A stretch of 13,745 nucleotides of DNA from Rhodobacteraceae bacterium UBA2553 (GTDB lineage: Bacteria; Pseudomonadota; Alphaproteobacteria; Rhodobacterales; Rhodobacteraceae). Of this stretch, positions 1 through 7,086 are shown piece after piece. The translations under genes were made by a program, and so were the position numbers. The notes beneath the pieces were generated by a model, which did not search any database, was not told the DNA's origin, and saw only the letters and a list, made by a program, of their open reading frames with translations. Positions within the stretch are counted from its first letter, which is position 1. Each line of letters opens with the position of its first letter. The stretch spans positions 1 through 13,745 of the forward strand of contig DDMF01000150.1 in NCBI GenBank assembly GCA_002340515.1, in the 5' to 3' direction.

Positions 1-96
1 AAAATCCGCGACCACCTCTTGCCGCCCTAGTCCTATCATCCCTGACCAAACCACCGATGCCGGGCAGTAAGACGTCGGCGCACAGGAGATCAAATT

Positions 97-453
97 ATGA
101 AGATGAACTACGCTGTTGTCGGAACAAACGACATGGACGCCTCAAAGGCTTTCTACGAAACCCTATTTGCACAGTCGGGCCTTCAGTGCATGTCGCCATC
201 AGACAGGATGACTTACTGGATTGGTGAGGATTTTGCCTTCGCAACGGCGATACCATTTGACACAAAGCCCGCCACCAATGGCAATGGCTCGATGGTTGGT
301 TTTTGTGTCGGAGCCAACGAAGACGTCACAAGAATGCATGCATTGGCCATAGATCTCGGTGGTACTTGCGAAGGTGCGCCAAGTCAGCGAGGATCGCGCT
401 TCTCCGCATATGTGAGGGATTTGGACGGCAACAAGCTGTGCTTTTCAGATTGA
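97..453 (+). CDS. VOC-fold (glyoxalase/bleomycin-resistance-like) protein
   Basis: A 118-residue single-domain protein with the look of the vicinal oxygen chelate fold. The N-terminal strand (NYAVVGTNDMDASKAFYETL, about residues 4-23) matches the usual 'strand then A..FY' opening. The C-terminal 'YVRDLDGNKLCF' (about 105-116) matches the usual 'DPDGN...F' closing strand. The start at 97 is supported by AGGAG at 84-88; the in-frame ATG at 103 has poorer spacing. Family members bind a metal and act as lyases, isomerases, dioxygenases or drug-binding proteins, and the substrate cannot be read here. Many short relatives of this type lack the full metal-ligand set, and I cannot confirm the ligands. 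It converges on the dehalogenase gene and ends just before a strong hairpin. Its promoter is not clear in the 96 bases upstream. Confidence 0.85.
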   Translation: MKMNYAVVGTNDMDASKAFYETLFAQSGLQCMSPSDRMTYWIGEDFAFATAIPFDTKPATNGNGSMVGFCVGANEDVTRMHALAIDLGGTCEGAPSQRGSRFSAYVRDLDGNKLCFSD

Positions 454-465
454 CCGGAGCTGACT

Positions 466-502
466 ACAGAATGGAATACGGCGTTGCCGTATTCCATTCT
501 GT
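466..502. terminator. Bidirectional hairpin between convergent genes
   Basis: A perfect 17-bp stem: ACAGAATGGAATACGGC (466-482) pairs with 486-502 across a 3-base loop, GTT. It begins 13 bases after the stop of the VOC gene and ends 8 bases before the stop codon of the convergent dehalogenase gene. No proper T-run follows on either strand (only TTCTTAC on +). It therefore suits a shared, possibly imperfect, terminator or a transcript-end stabiliser. Confidence 0.7.
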
Positions 503-510
503 TCTTACAA

Positions 511-1530
511 TTAGGAATTGCGGCGCATCCAGTCAGACAGACCCAAGCCGATGGCTTTTGGGTTGTCTTCCTGCAGGAAGTGAACACCTGCACCGATAAA
601 TCGGCTCTCGATGTTTTTCAGGTTCTGTTGAAAGTAGCTGACCAGTGGCGCGGGGTTCAGCGCTCCGGGCTCGGCATAGAAGTAGAGCTTAGGCAAATCG
701 GTTTCAGCAAGCCATGCTCCATTTTCAGTCACGACCTGTGTGGTGTAAGCTGGCTCATTTGCGATGGGCAATTCACGAGGCCAGACCAATGTTGGCAGGC
801 GACTTTCCCGTGTTGCATAGGGGGCCCGATAGTTGGCCATTTCTTCTTCGGTCAAATCCCGGATGATCGCAAATTCTGGCAACATAACCTCAACAAAGAC
901 GTTCTGATCCAGGATCATTTCTTCACCCACGCCTGGGGTGCGCAAAGCGCGGAAAAATTCACCGCCGGTGCCCATTGCTTCGTAGCTGGGGATCGGCACA
1001 CCAGGCGCGACAATGGCCTCCATGAAAGCCAGACCTTTGATGTTTTCTTCATGTTCCCGAGCGTACTGCATGCCAAGAACGGAGCCCCAGTCATGCACCA
1101 CAAGTGTGATGTTTTGTAGATCCAGCGCCTCAATGAAGGCACTGAGATATGCGTATTGCTCAGCATAGGTATAGCCGATCTCAGGTTTGTCTGACTTGCC
1201 CATGCCGATCAGATCCGGTGCAATGATGCGGCCCTGACCTTCGACATGTGGCATGACATTACGCCAAAGATACGAAGACGTTGGGTTACCGTGCAAAAAC
1301 AGAATGGGGTCGCCTTTGCCCTCATCCACATAGGCCATCCGTGACCCCATGACTTCGATGTATTCGTGTTCATAGGGGAAGTCGGACTGAAAGCCGAAAA
1401 TCTGTTCTGGCGTCGGATCTGGTGGTGGTGTTTCCTGAGCGATTGATGCGGTGGACGCTGAATACAAGATTGCCGCGAAGGCGAACCCAAGCCAGCCGAT
1501 TTGGAGTGTTTTAGTCATGTTACGACCCAT
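511..1530 (-). CDS. Exported haloalkane dehalogenase, subfamily HLD-II-like
   Basis: An alpha/beta hydrolase predicted to split carbon-halogen bonds of haloalkanes, giving an alcohol and halide. An N-terminal signal peptide (hydrophobic stretch about residues 9-31, likely cut near ASIA/Q) indicates export to the periplasm. Visible key residues are HGNPTSS (80-86, oxyanion/halide-binding Asn82), HDWGS (146-150, nucleophile Asp147 and halide-binding Trp148), catalytic acid Glu171 in FMEA, and base His317 in GVHFLQEDNP. The spacings Asn82-Asp147 (65) and Asp147-Glu171 (24) equal those of DhaA (41-106, 106-130), and the His lies at +170 versus +166. The cap segment WPRELPIANEP is also typical of DhaA/LinB relatives. 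ATG 1530 and ATG 1518 are both possible starts, and neither has a good Shine-Dalgarno. The gene lies 95 bases downstream of the GST gene, with palindromes between that may give it its own control. Confidence 0.9.
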   Translation of the reverse strand: MGRNMTKTLQIGWLGFAFAAILYSASTASIAQETPPPDPTPEQIFGFQSDFPYEHEYIEVMGSRMAYVDEGKGDPILFLHGNPTSSYLWRNVMPHVEGQGRIIAPDLIGMGKSDKPEIGYTYAEQYAYLSAFIEALDLQNITLVVHDWGSVLGMQYAREHEENIKGLAFMEAIVAPGVPIPSYEAMGTGGEFFRALRTPGVGEEMILDQNVFVEVMLPEFAIIRDLTEEEMANYRAPYATRESRLPTLVWPRELPIANEPAYTTQVVTENGAWLAETDLPKLYFYAEPGALNPAPLVSYFQQNLKNIESRFIGAGVHFLQEDNPKAIGLGLSDWMRRNS

Positions 1531-1579
1531 TATTGGAAAGGTTTCATTGATTGATTTGAGTGAAAGCCTCGTCAGTTTG

Positions 1580-1614
1580 TGAACGCGGCGTTCATGATTT
1601 GAAACTTGTTCAAA
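1580..1614. promoter_or_regulatory. Twin palindromes upstream of dehalogenase gene
   Basis: Two adjacent inverted repeats lie between the GST stop and the dehalogenase start. TGAACGC-G-GCGTTCA (1580-1594) is a perfect 15-base palindrome. TTTGAA-ACTTG-TTCAAA (1598-1614) has perfect 6-base arms. Their GAAC/GTTC half-sites alternate. There is no T-run, so an operator or activator site is more likely than a terminator. The binding protein is unknown. Confidence 0.4.
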
Positions 1615-1625
1615 GATGATTGTTT

Positions 1626-2303
1626 TTATGCGACCTCACCCACATCCTGACGTGCAGCTGCCAGAGAGGTGTCCATTGCCATATCCAGCGCCTCACCGGT
1701 GCGTTTCCATGCTGGAAGTGCTTGCCCGAGCTCGCGGTACCAGCGCATGATGTTCGGGTAAGTCTGATAAGGTACATGAGAACGGGGCATTTGGCTGAGC
1801 GGCGCTGCGAGGTCGATGTCCGCAAGGCTGGGGCGTTCTCCGAGCACGAATTTGCGATCGGACAGATGTGCGTCGAGAAGCGCAGAGCATTCTTCGATCC
1901 TGCGATCTGCCTCAGCGATCCGGCCCGCGTCTGGTTCTTTGCCCATTAGCATGGACCCAATCACATGTTCTTCGAAATACATCGGTGCCGGGATGCGGAA
2001 ATGTTCGGCCGCCCAAAACATCCATTTCAGCATTTCAAACCGGGCAGCCCCGCTGGGGGCGAGTGTCACGTCACCAGCTTGCTCGACCAGATAGAGCATG
2101 ATTGCAGAGGCCTCTGAAAGGACCACATCGTCGTCGACCAAAACAGGCAGTTTGCCTGCCGGATTCAAGGCCAGAAACTCTGGCGATTTTGTTGCGCCCT
2201 TCAGGATGTCAGTCGTTTTGATTTCAACATCAAGGCCAAGCGTTTCAATGACAGTAAGGACACGACGGCAACTGCCGGATCGGATATCGGAGTAAAGGAT
2301 CAT
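1626..2303 (-). CDS. Glutathione S-transferase family protein
   Basis: A 225-residue cytosolic GST. The N-terminal thioredoxin-like domain (about 1-80) carries SGSCRRV (9-15), which holds the likely catalytic Ser/Cys. It also has the cis-proline motif NPAGKLPVL and the SEASAI gamma-glutamyl-binding motif. The helical C-terminal domain holds the N-capping-box segment PSLADIDLAAPL, which fixes the GST fold. The family conjugates glutathione to electrophiles, removes halide, or isomerises. The SCRRV motif resembles theta/zeta/beta-like bacterial GSTs, but the class and substrate are not certain. The start ATG has AGGGAG just upstream, and only 14 bases separate it from the stop of the upstream DUF1330-like gene, so the two form an operon. 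Its position ahead of a dehalogenase fits handling of halogenated or epoxide electrophiles (inference). Confidence 0.9.
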   Translation of the reverse strand: MILYSDIRSGSCRRVLTVIETLGLDVEIKTTDILKGATKSPEFLALNPAGKLPVLVDDDVVLSEASAIMLYLVEQAGDVTLAPSGAARFEMLKWMFWAAEHFRIPAPMYFEEHVIGSMLMGKEPDAGRIAEADRRIEECSALLDAHLSDRKFVLGERPSLADIDLAAPLSQMPRSHVPYQTYPNIMRWYRELGQALPAWKRTGEALDMAMDTSLAAARQDVGEVA

Positions 2304-2317
2304 TTTTGATCTCCCTT

Positions 2318-2848
2318 CTAGTTGTTGATGCGGGCGCGAACGGAAACAGCTGCCGAAACCTGTTCGGCTGCGTCATTCCATTCTGCGATGATCAGGCGGC
2401 GGCCTGCGTGGGATTGGTTGGGTGAATCGCTTGTCAGCGCGGCGTCAAGAATTGGCGTGATACCGGGCAAATCCGCGTCTGTTATGGCGATCAGGTAGTC
2501 TCTTTCATTGTCTAGCTCTATTTCGGCGGCTGGGGCGTCGAAGAAATGCCCGTTGGAGAAATAGGAAAATGCCTCGTCGCGGACCGGCTTGAGTTTTTGA
2601 AATCGGGCGTCTTTGTGAAAATCGTGATAGGCTTGGGCCGAGGGCCAGAGAAACATGGCGCCCATCTCTGGTTCCTCGGCGACATTGGAGCCTGTGACCG
2701 AAACACCACCGGCATTGCGGCCTCCATATTCCGCGACCAACGGACCTACATTGGGGAAGTACTCCGAAAACAGTTGTTCCTGTTTGCCGTCAACGATCTT
2801 TGCCAAGGCAAATTCGAGGCACATGTCGGGTTTGATTTCAAGTTTCAT
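2318..2848 (-). CDS. DUF1330-like dimeric alpha/beta-barrel protein
   Basis: A 176-residue soluble protein without signal peptide or membrane segment. Residues about 11-100 (ALAKIVDGKQEQLFSEYFPNV..., AEYGGRN, FLWPSAQAYHDFHKDARFQKLKPVR) resemble the ferredoxin-like DUF1330/ABM type: a YGG turn, a hydrophobic strand, then 'PS...F..D..F..L/K.VR'. The second half (YLIAITDADLPGITPILDAAL..., RRLIIAEWNDAAEQV) may be a diverged second copy of the same fold. No catalytic residues can be named. It is the first gene of the operon with GST (stop 14 bases before the GST start), and its start is preceded by AGAGAG. It diverges from LysR-1 across about 205 bases. The fold call is moderate in confidence and the function is unknown. 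Confidence 0.7.
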   Translation of the reverse strand: MKLEIKPDMCLEFALAKIVDGKQEQLFSEYFPNVGPLVAEYGGRNAGGVSVTGSNVAEEPEMGAMFLWPSAQAYHDFHKDARFQKLKPVRDEAFSYFSNGHFFDAPAAEIELDNERDYLIAITDADLPGITPILDAALTSDSPNQSHAGRRLIIAEWNDAAEQVSAAVSVRARINN

Positions 2849-2960
2849 TGGGGTCTCTCTTTTTGGATTGTGTCTGTAATTTGGGGGTTAGCTTTACCCG
2901 CAGAAGCCGACCTGCGGTTTTGACAGACGCAGTGTTTCTCTTTCTTTCGTCGCGTCGACT

Positions 2961-3021
2961 ATGGAACTATAGGGGCTTGCAATTACACAAAAGATCGCTT
3001 TGATGCTTATATGTAATGCAA
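2961..3021. promoter_or_regulatory. Candidate LysR-1 control region
   Basis: The gap between the divergent DUF1330/GST operon and LysR-1 contains an interrupted inverted repeat. TTGCAATTACA (2977-2987) is matched by TGTAATGCAA (3012-3021), with one unpaired A. Upstream is a small CTAT-N6-ATAG element at 2960-2973. Position and arrangement suit LysR-type binding, but the elements are imperfect. Confidence 0.3.
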
Positions 3022-3053
3022 AAATGCGCCCCCCGCCTGGAAAGGGTTCCCTC

Positions 3054-3950
3054 ATGAATTGGGATGACTTCCGCATCTTCCTTGAAATCAGCAAAACCGG
3101 GGGGCTTAAAAAGGCCGCGCGATCATTGGACATGCATCATACATCTTGCGCACGTCGTTTGAGTGCGTTGGAAGAGAAGCTGGGCACGCGCCTGTTTGAT
3201 CGCCTTCCTGCGGGGTACACACTGACGCCCGAAGGTGCTGCACTGGCCCGGTCGATGCGCATTGTTCAGGACGAATTCAATGGGATAGAGCGCAATCTGA
3301 CTGGGAAAGACCTGAAGCTTGAGGGACCTATAAAATTGTCACTGCCAAACGGTTTTGCGCAACATTTGCTGATGCCCGACATCCGGGAATTCATGGATCT
3401 CTATCCGGGTATCGATCTTGAACTAAACATGACTTACAGCTTCTCTGATCTGGCCAATCGAGAGGCAGATGTCGCGATCCGCCATGTCGAAAACCCACCG
3501 CTATCATTGGCAGGAGCGCTTGTAGGCCGGATCTCTTGGTGTGCCTATGCAAGTGAAACATATCTCGAAACTCATGATCCTGTTGGCAAACCGGAGGGCT
3601 GCCATTGGCTGGGGGGGGGCGATCCGACGAAACATCTGAATTGGGCGGGGAAAAAGAACTTTCCGGACGTTCCCGTGCGCGGAAACCTGTATTCCGACGT
3701 GCTGCAACGTACCGCGGCGCAGAGCAACGCAGGCATTGCCTCATTGCCTTGCTACATTGGCGACAAAGCCGCCGGACTGCAGCGCATTCCCACCGCCAAG
3801 CCCGAGCTCGGCGACATGATCTGGGTACTTGCGCATCAAGATATGATTGGGAACGCCCGTGTGAAAACATTGATCCAGTTCCTCAAAGAGGCATTTGCCA
3901 GCAAAAGCCATCTACTTGAAGGTCGCGAGGAAGGTGTATCGGATATTTAG
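3054..3950 (+). CDS. LysR-family transcriptional regulator (LysR-1)
   Basis: A 298-residue LTTR. The N-terminal winged helix-turn-helix spans about residues 1-60 (MNWDDFRIFLEISKTGGLKK..., SCARRLSALEEKLGTRLFDR). The periplasmic-binding-like effector domain starts near 'LEGPIKLSLPNG' and includes 'READVAIRHVENPP'. I chose the ATG at 3054 over an in-frame ATG at 3000. The family's usual first helix starts here, and GGAAAGGG lies just upstream (3039-3046). It diverges from the DUF1330/GST operon, its likely target, and may control the dehalogenase too. The coding sequence contains a run of nine G (3611-3619) that encodes LGGGD in frame. It ends 105 bases before the convergent phzF-like gene. Confidence 0.92.
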   Translation: MNWDDFRIFLEISKTGGLKKAARSLDMHHTSCARRLSALEEKLGTRLFDRLPAGYTLTPEGAALARSMRIVQDEFNGIERNLTGKDLKLEGPIKLSLPNGFAQHLLMPDIREFMDLYPGIDLELNMTYSFSDLANREADVAIRHVENPPLSLAGALVGRISWCAYASETYLETHDPVGKPEGCHWLGGGDPTKHLNWAGKKNFPDVPVRGNLYSDVLQRTAAQSNAGIASLPCYIGDKAAGLQRIPTAKPELGDMIWVLAHQDMIGNARVKTLIQFLKEAFASKSHLLEGREEGVSDI

Positions 3951-4055
3951 GAATTAGAATGCCCGATCACTAACTGTGCGCCGCGGATGTTCGTGCGCCA
4001 CCACAAATAGACAGAAAGATGATGGCGCCCGAGCGTTGATCGCAGCCGAAGAAGT

Positions 4056-4970
4056 TCAGGTCAGTGCGACTTTCATTTCACGCACTGACCGGCCAAAGCC
4101 GCCAGCCGTGAGGCTTGCTATCCTGCCATCCGGCGCTGTTTCCAGATCGACGGTGATCATGCTTGGCGATGCAGGCGTCATAAAATGGCCCTGAGCGATC
4201 TTGAGCCTGAGCGATTGGGTATCCATTACATCATGCAGATAGCAAGCGAGCGGGCCTGCAGCCATACCGGTCGCTGATTCTTCGGGAATGGCGTATCGAG
4301 GCGCAAACATCCGGGTTGTGGCCGCAGTTTCGGCGTCCGCGGGTGACATCGCGAAGAGGTAGTAGCCTATCAGGTCAAGCTTCTCGCTGATGTGGCTGAT
4401 CGCATCATGATCGGGAACGATGCCCGCAAGAATGGCTTCGGTCTTGATCGGGATCAAGACAAAATTGTTGCCTGTGTTCACGAGCATAGGTTGATAGCCA
4501 GTGATCAGATCATCAGTGCTCAGACCCACCGATTGCAGCACGTCTTGCAACACGACACCCGAAGCCCCCCAGCCATCAGAGCTTTGGTAACTGGGTGCGG
4601 TCTGCTCCATAAATGCCTGTTCGCCTCTGATAATGATCCTGCGCAGGCCATCGACTGTCATCTTGGATGTTTCCCCCTGTTCCACGCGACCGATCTGCGT
4701 CAGGTAGGAAAAAGCGGCGATCGTGGCGTGACCGCAATGGGCGATGCGACGATTGGGCGTAAAAAAATCAAGCTTGAAGCCCGCCCAATCTGATGATGAC
4801 ACAAAAGCTGTCTCTGACAGCCCTATCTTTGAAGCCACCCGCAGCATCTGATCTTCGCTCAACTCGTCCGCGTCAATCACCACGCCAGCAGGGTTGCCGC
4901 CTTCGCCATCAGCCACAAATCCATTGACGATATGGGCCGTGATTTCAGTTGAGATATGTTGATTATTCAT
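4056..4970 (-). CDS. PhzF-family isomerase/epimerase
   Basis: A 304-residue protein of the PhzF/diaminopimelate-epimerase-like fold. The motifs are clear: GGNPAGVV (24-31), LSETAFV with Glu53 at the position of the catalytic acid/base Glu of PhzF, FFTPNRRIAHCGHATIAAF (69-87), and PEESATGMAAGPLACYL in the second half. True PhzF isomerises dihydro-hydroxyanthranilate in phenazine synthesis. No other phenazine gene is nearby, so the substrate here is unknown, and the family contains many stand-alone members. The start is backed by AAGGAAA just upstream (in TAAGGAAACCTACG). It diverges from LysR-2 with 85 bases between, the usual regulator-target pairing. Confidence 0.92.
   Translation of the reverse strand: MNNQHISTEITAHIVNGFVADGEGGNPAGVVIDADELSEDQMLRVASKIGLSETAFVSSSDWAGFKLDFFTPNRRIAHCGHATIAAFSYLTQIGRVEQGETSKMTVDGLRRIIIRGEQAFMEQTAPSYQSSDGWGASGVVLQDVLQSVGLSTDDLITGYQPMLVNTGNNFVLIPIKTEAILAGIVPDHDAISHISEKLDLIGYYLFAMSPADAETAATTRMFAPRYAIPEESATGMAAGPLACYLHDVMDTQSLRLKIAQGHFMTPASPSMITVDLETAPDGRIASLTAGGFGRSVREMKVALT
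4059..4090. terminator. Hairpin at the 3' end of the phzF-like gene
   Basis: A perfect 10-bp inverted repeat: GGTCAGTGCG (4059-4068) pairs with CGCACTGACC (4081-4090), with a 12-base loop. It covers the last codons of the phzF-like gene and lies downstream of the convergent LysR-1 stop. It could end LysR-1 transcripts. There is no T-run on either side, so the call is weak. Confidence 0.35.
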
Positions 4971-4991
4971 CGTAGGTTTCCTTATGGTTTG

Positions 4992-5007
4992 TTTCTAACA
5001 TCTGAAA
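4992..5007. promoter_or_regulatory. Possible LysR-2 binding site
   Basis: TTTC-N8-GAAA (4992-5007) lies in the short gap between phzF-like and LysR-2, where an LTTR site shared by both promoters is expected. The arms are only four bases, so this may be chance. Confidence 0.25.
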
Positions 5008-5055
5008 TAGTGTGCTTTCCGGTGAGAAGGGCTCATAAATAGATGAGGAATTTTC

Positions 5056-5985
5056 ATGAATAAGGATGAGCGGGTTATGCTTCACAAACTGGCCGCCGCC
5101 GCGCCGATCCTCGAAGCGATTTCGAGAACCGAAAGCTTCACCAAAGCGGCGCAGGAACTGGGAATTCAGCAATCTGCTGTAAGCCATAAGCTACGCAGCC
5201 TTGAAAGCACGCTGGGATTTAAGCTGTTTACGCGAACAACCCGCAAGGTCGTCCCGACGCACCAGGGTGTTTCGATTTGCAAGGCGTGCCGGATTTCGAC
5301 CGATGCCATATCTTCCGCCCTCATCGAGGCAACGCGATTGGGTGAAGTGGAAAACACGGTCCTGTCACTGCCCTCTTCACTTGCGATGAAATGGCTGGTT
5401 CCGGCTATGCGGCGTGCCCAGAAGCGCGAACTGGGCATTACACTCGATATCGACGATGATTTGACGGCACTGGGCGAAATCGGGTCGCCTCACGCCGCAA
5501 TACGGTTTGGGACTGGCCCCTACCCAGGCCTGCATACCAAATTGTTATGCAAATGCGACGTCATGTCTGTGTCGCACAAAAAATTGGCGACATCTTTGCG
5601 ACCGAAAGTAGGGAGGCAGAGCGTTCTGTTGCGCGACACCACTGCCGAAGAAGATGGAACAGGCATGGTGTGGAAAAGCTATCTAGGAGACGAGTATGAA
5701 GATGCACGGTTCGACAAGACGATGAAGTTCAGCCGGTCAGACATCGCATTGCAGGCCGCCATTGCGGGGTTGGGGCACGCGTTGGGGCGGACATTGTTGG
5801 TGGAAAATGATCTGGATGTGGGTTTGGTTTCACTGTCTGGGCCAAGGGTTGCAATCAAATCGCGGTACTGGCTCGTGACTACCGCGGACTTTGCAACAAC
5901 TCAGGCCTATAAAAAACTGGAGGAATGGCTGAACTCAGAAGTGAAACGAAGCAAAGCCATGCAGGTTGCCCATGCAATTGAGTAG
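5056..5985 (+). CDS. LysR-family transcriptional regulator (LysR-2)
   Basis: A 309-residue LTTR with the helix-turn-helix at about residues 15-72 (ISRTESFTKAAQELGIQQSAVS, HKLRSLESTLGFKLFTRTTR). It has a GcvA-like effector domain containing 'IDDDLTALGEIGSPHAAIRFG', 'GPYPGLHTKLL' and 'IALQAAIAGLGHALGRTLLV'. The start has GAGGAA at 5045-5050, five bases away; a later in-frame ATG at 5077 is less well placed. Divergence from the phzF-like gene across 85 bases makes that gene the likely target. The natural inducer is unknown. A GC-rich hairpin follows the stop codon directly. Confidence 0.92.
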   Translation: MNKDERVMLHKLAAAAPILEAISRTESFTKAAQELGIQQSAVSHKLRSLESTLGFKLFTRTTRKVVPTHQGVSICKACRISTDAISSALIEATRLGEVENTVLSLPSSLAMKWLVPAMRRAQKRELGITLDIDDDLTALGEIGSPHAAIRFGTGPYPGLHTKLLCKCDVMSVSHKKLATSLRPKVGRQSVLLRDTTAEEDGTGMVWKSYLGDEYEDARFDKTMKFSRSDIALQAAIAGLGHALGRTLLVENDLDVGLVSLSGPRVAIKSRYWLVTTADFATTQAYKKLEEWLNSEVKRSKAMQVAHAIE

Positions 5986-6009
5986 TGCCGCTTTTCTCCG
6001 GCAGCGGCA
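5986..6009. terminator. Hairpin between convergent LysR-2 and LysR-3
   Basis: TGCCGC (5986-5991) pairs with GCGGCA (6004-6009); an alternative pairing uses CGGCA at 5999-6003. It starts right after the LysR-2 stop. It is GC-rich but has only TTT after it, so it is a modest terminator candidate serving LysR-2 and possibly LysR-3 from the other side. Confidence 0.45.
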
Positions 6010-6069
6010 TTTGAGTGATCCAAGTTCGGTACGCACCCTGAATTTCAGCAGCTCAGCACTTTTCTGACG

Positions 6070-6987
6070 TCAATGTGATCTGATCGCTTCCAGTTCGGCG
6101 CGTTCCTTTGCCTCAACTTTCTTGGCTATTGTTTCAAGATGCGAGATTGCCACATCGACCCGGCGCGGTGAAAACCTACGATCGGGGCGCACCAGATGGA
6201 TCGATCGATCCCTATGCCAAAAATTCTGAAGAACCGGAACGACTGCTCCGGTTGCAAATGCGTCACCAAACCCCGCAAGCGCCATATAGGCAACACCGAG
6301 ATCACGCATGCATGCGTCCAAAATCGCCGGGCCGGCGTTCAAACTAAGCCGTCCATGAACCATTACATCCAGCTGCTTTTTATTCTCGGAAAACCGCCAA
6401 AACCTGGCGTTCGTCAAAAGGCACTGATGGTCCTTCAGATCCCTTGGGTGCCGAGGAACACCGTGGGCCTTGAGGTAGTCCGGTGAGACTGCCGCGACCC
6501 TTGTCCGGGAGGATAGGGGTTTTGCGATCAGACCACTGCTTTGCATCGGGCCAGCCCTGATCGCAAAGTCATACCCTTCACTTAGAATGTCGACTTGCCG
6601 GGGGTTAAAGTCGACTTCAATCTCGATGCCGGGATGTTGTGCAGCCATCTGGTTCAAGGCGGGACCGACAACCTGATCCGCAAAGGACCCTGACATGGAA
6701 GCGATGCGCAAGCGACCTTCCAATTTGCGTTGGGTATTTGATACTTCCTGAAAAGCCCTTTCAAGATCGTCTGATATCTTTTCAGAGCTTTTTCGAAGTT
6801 GTTCACCTGCGGTCGTTAGTCGAACGGATCGCGTGCTGCGCTGAAACAGCTTGGTTCCCAGCCGTGCCTCAAGCCGTCCAACTTGACGGCTGACATGTGC
6901 CACAGAGACGTTCAATACGCTTGCTGCCCCGGTAAACGTACCGGCGCGCGAAACTGCTAGAAATTCACTCAACCCGTCCGAGTTCAT
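6070..6987 (-). CDS. LysR-family transcriptional regulator (LysR-3)
   Basis: An LTTR of 305 residues. The DNA-binding domain covers about the first 60 residues (GLSEFLAVSRAGTFTGAASVL, HVSRQVGRLEARLGTKLFQRSTRSVRLT). The effector domain includes 'LEGRLRIASMSGSF', 'ILSEGYDFAIRAGPMQSSGL' and 'LGVAYMALAGFGDAF', typical of the large group that controls oxidoreductase genes. I use the ATG at 6987. AGGTGG lies five bases upstream, and an upstream in-frame GTG (6996) sits inside that Shine-Dalgarno. It diverges from the OYE-like reductase, its likely target. A perfect inverted repeat overlaps its own ribosome-binding region, which suggests autoregulation. Confidence 0.92.
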   Translation of the reverse strand: MNSDGLSEFLAVSRAGTFTGAASVLNVSVAHVSRQVGRLEARLGTKLFQRSTRSVRLTTAGEQLRKSSEKISDDLERAFQEVSNTQRKLEGRLRIASMSGSFADQVVGPALNQMAAQHPGIEIEVDFNPRQVDILSEGYDFAIRAGPMQSSGLIAKPLSSRTRVAAVSPDYLKAHGVPRHPRDLKDHQCLLTNARFWRFSENKKQLDVMVHGRLSLNAGPAILDACMRDLGVAYMALAGFGDAFATGAVVPVLQNFWHRDRSIHLVRPDRRFSPRRVDVAISHLETIAKKVEAKERAELEAIRSH

Positions 6988-7005
6988 TATTACCACCTAG
7001 TAATA
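6988..7005. promoter_or_regulatory. Candidate LysR-3 operator
   Basis: TATTAC-N6-GTAATA (6988-7005) is an 18-base repeat with perfect 6-base arms. It sits immediately upstream of the LysR-3 ATG and covers its AGGTGG Shine-Dalgarno. It lies in the 99-base gap shared with the OYE gene, so it could repress lysR-3 while positioning the regulator for the reductase gene. Confidence 0.45.
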
Positions 7006-7086
7006 GTGTTTTGATTATTGGGCAGATACCGCAGTCAATCAGAAACAACAATATAGGGCGAAGATCAAACAACGGAGCACAGATCA

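Noticed and set aside
2894..3133. Open frame of 79 codons on - across the LysR-1 promoter
   Set aside because: Overlaps the LysR-1 helix-turn-helix region antisense and has no recognisable protein features.
3976..4194. Open frame of 72 codons on + after LysR-1
   Set aside because: Mostly antisense to the end of the clear PhzF-family gene, with no family resemblance.
4056..4970. A phenazine biosynthesis locus
   Set aside because: Only the PhzF-like gene is present; no PhzA/B, D, E or G partner. PhzF relatives are common outside phenazine pathways, and the PNPOx-like gene 7 kb away is not PhzG-like enough to argue for one.
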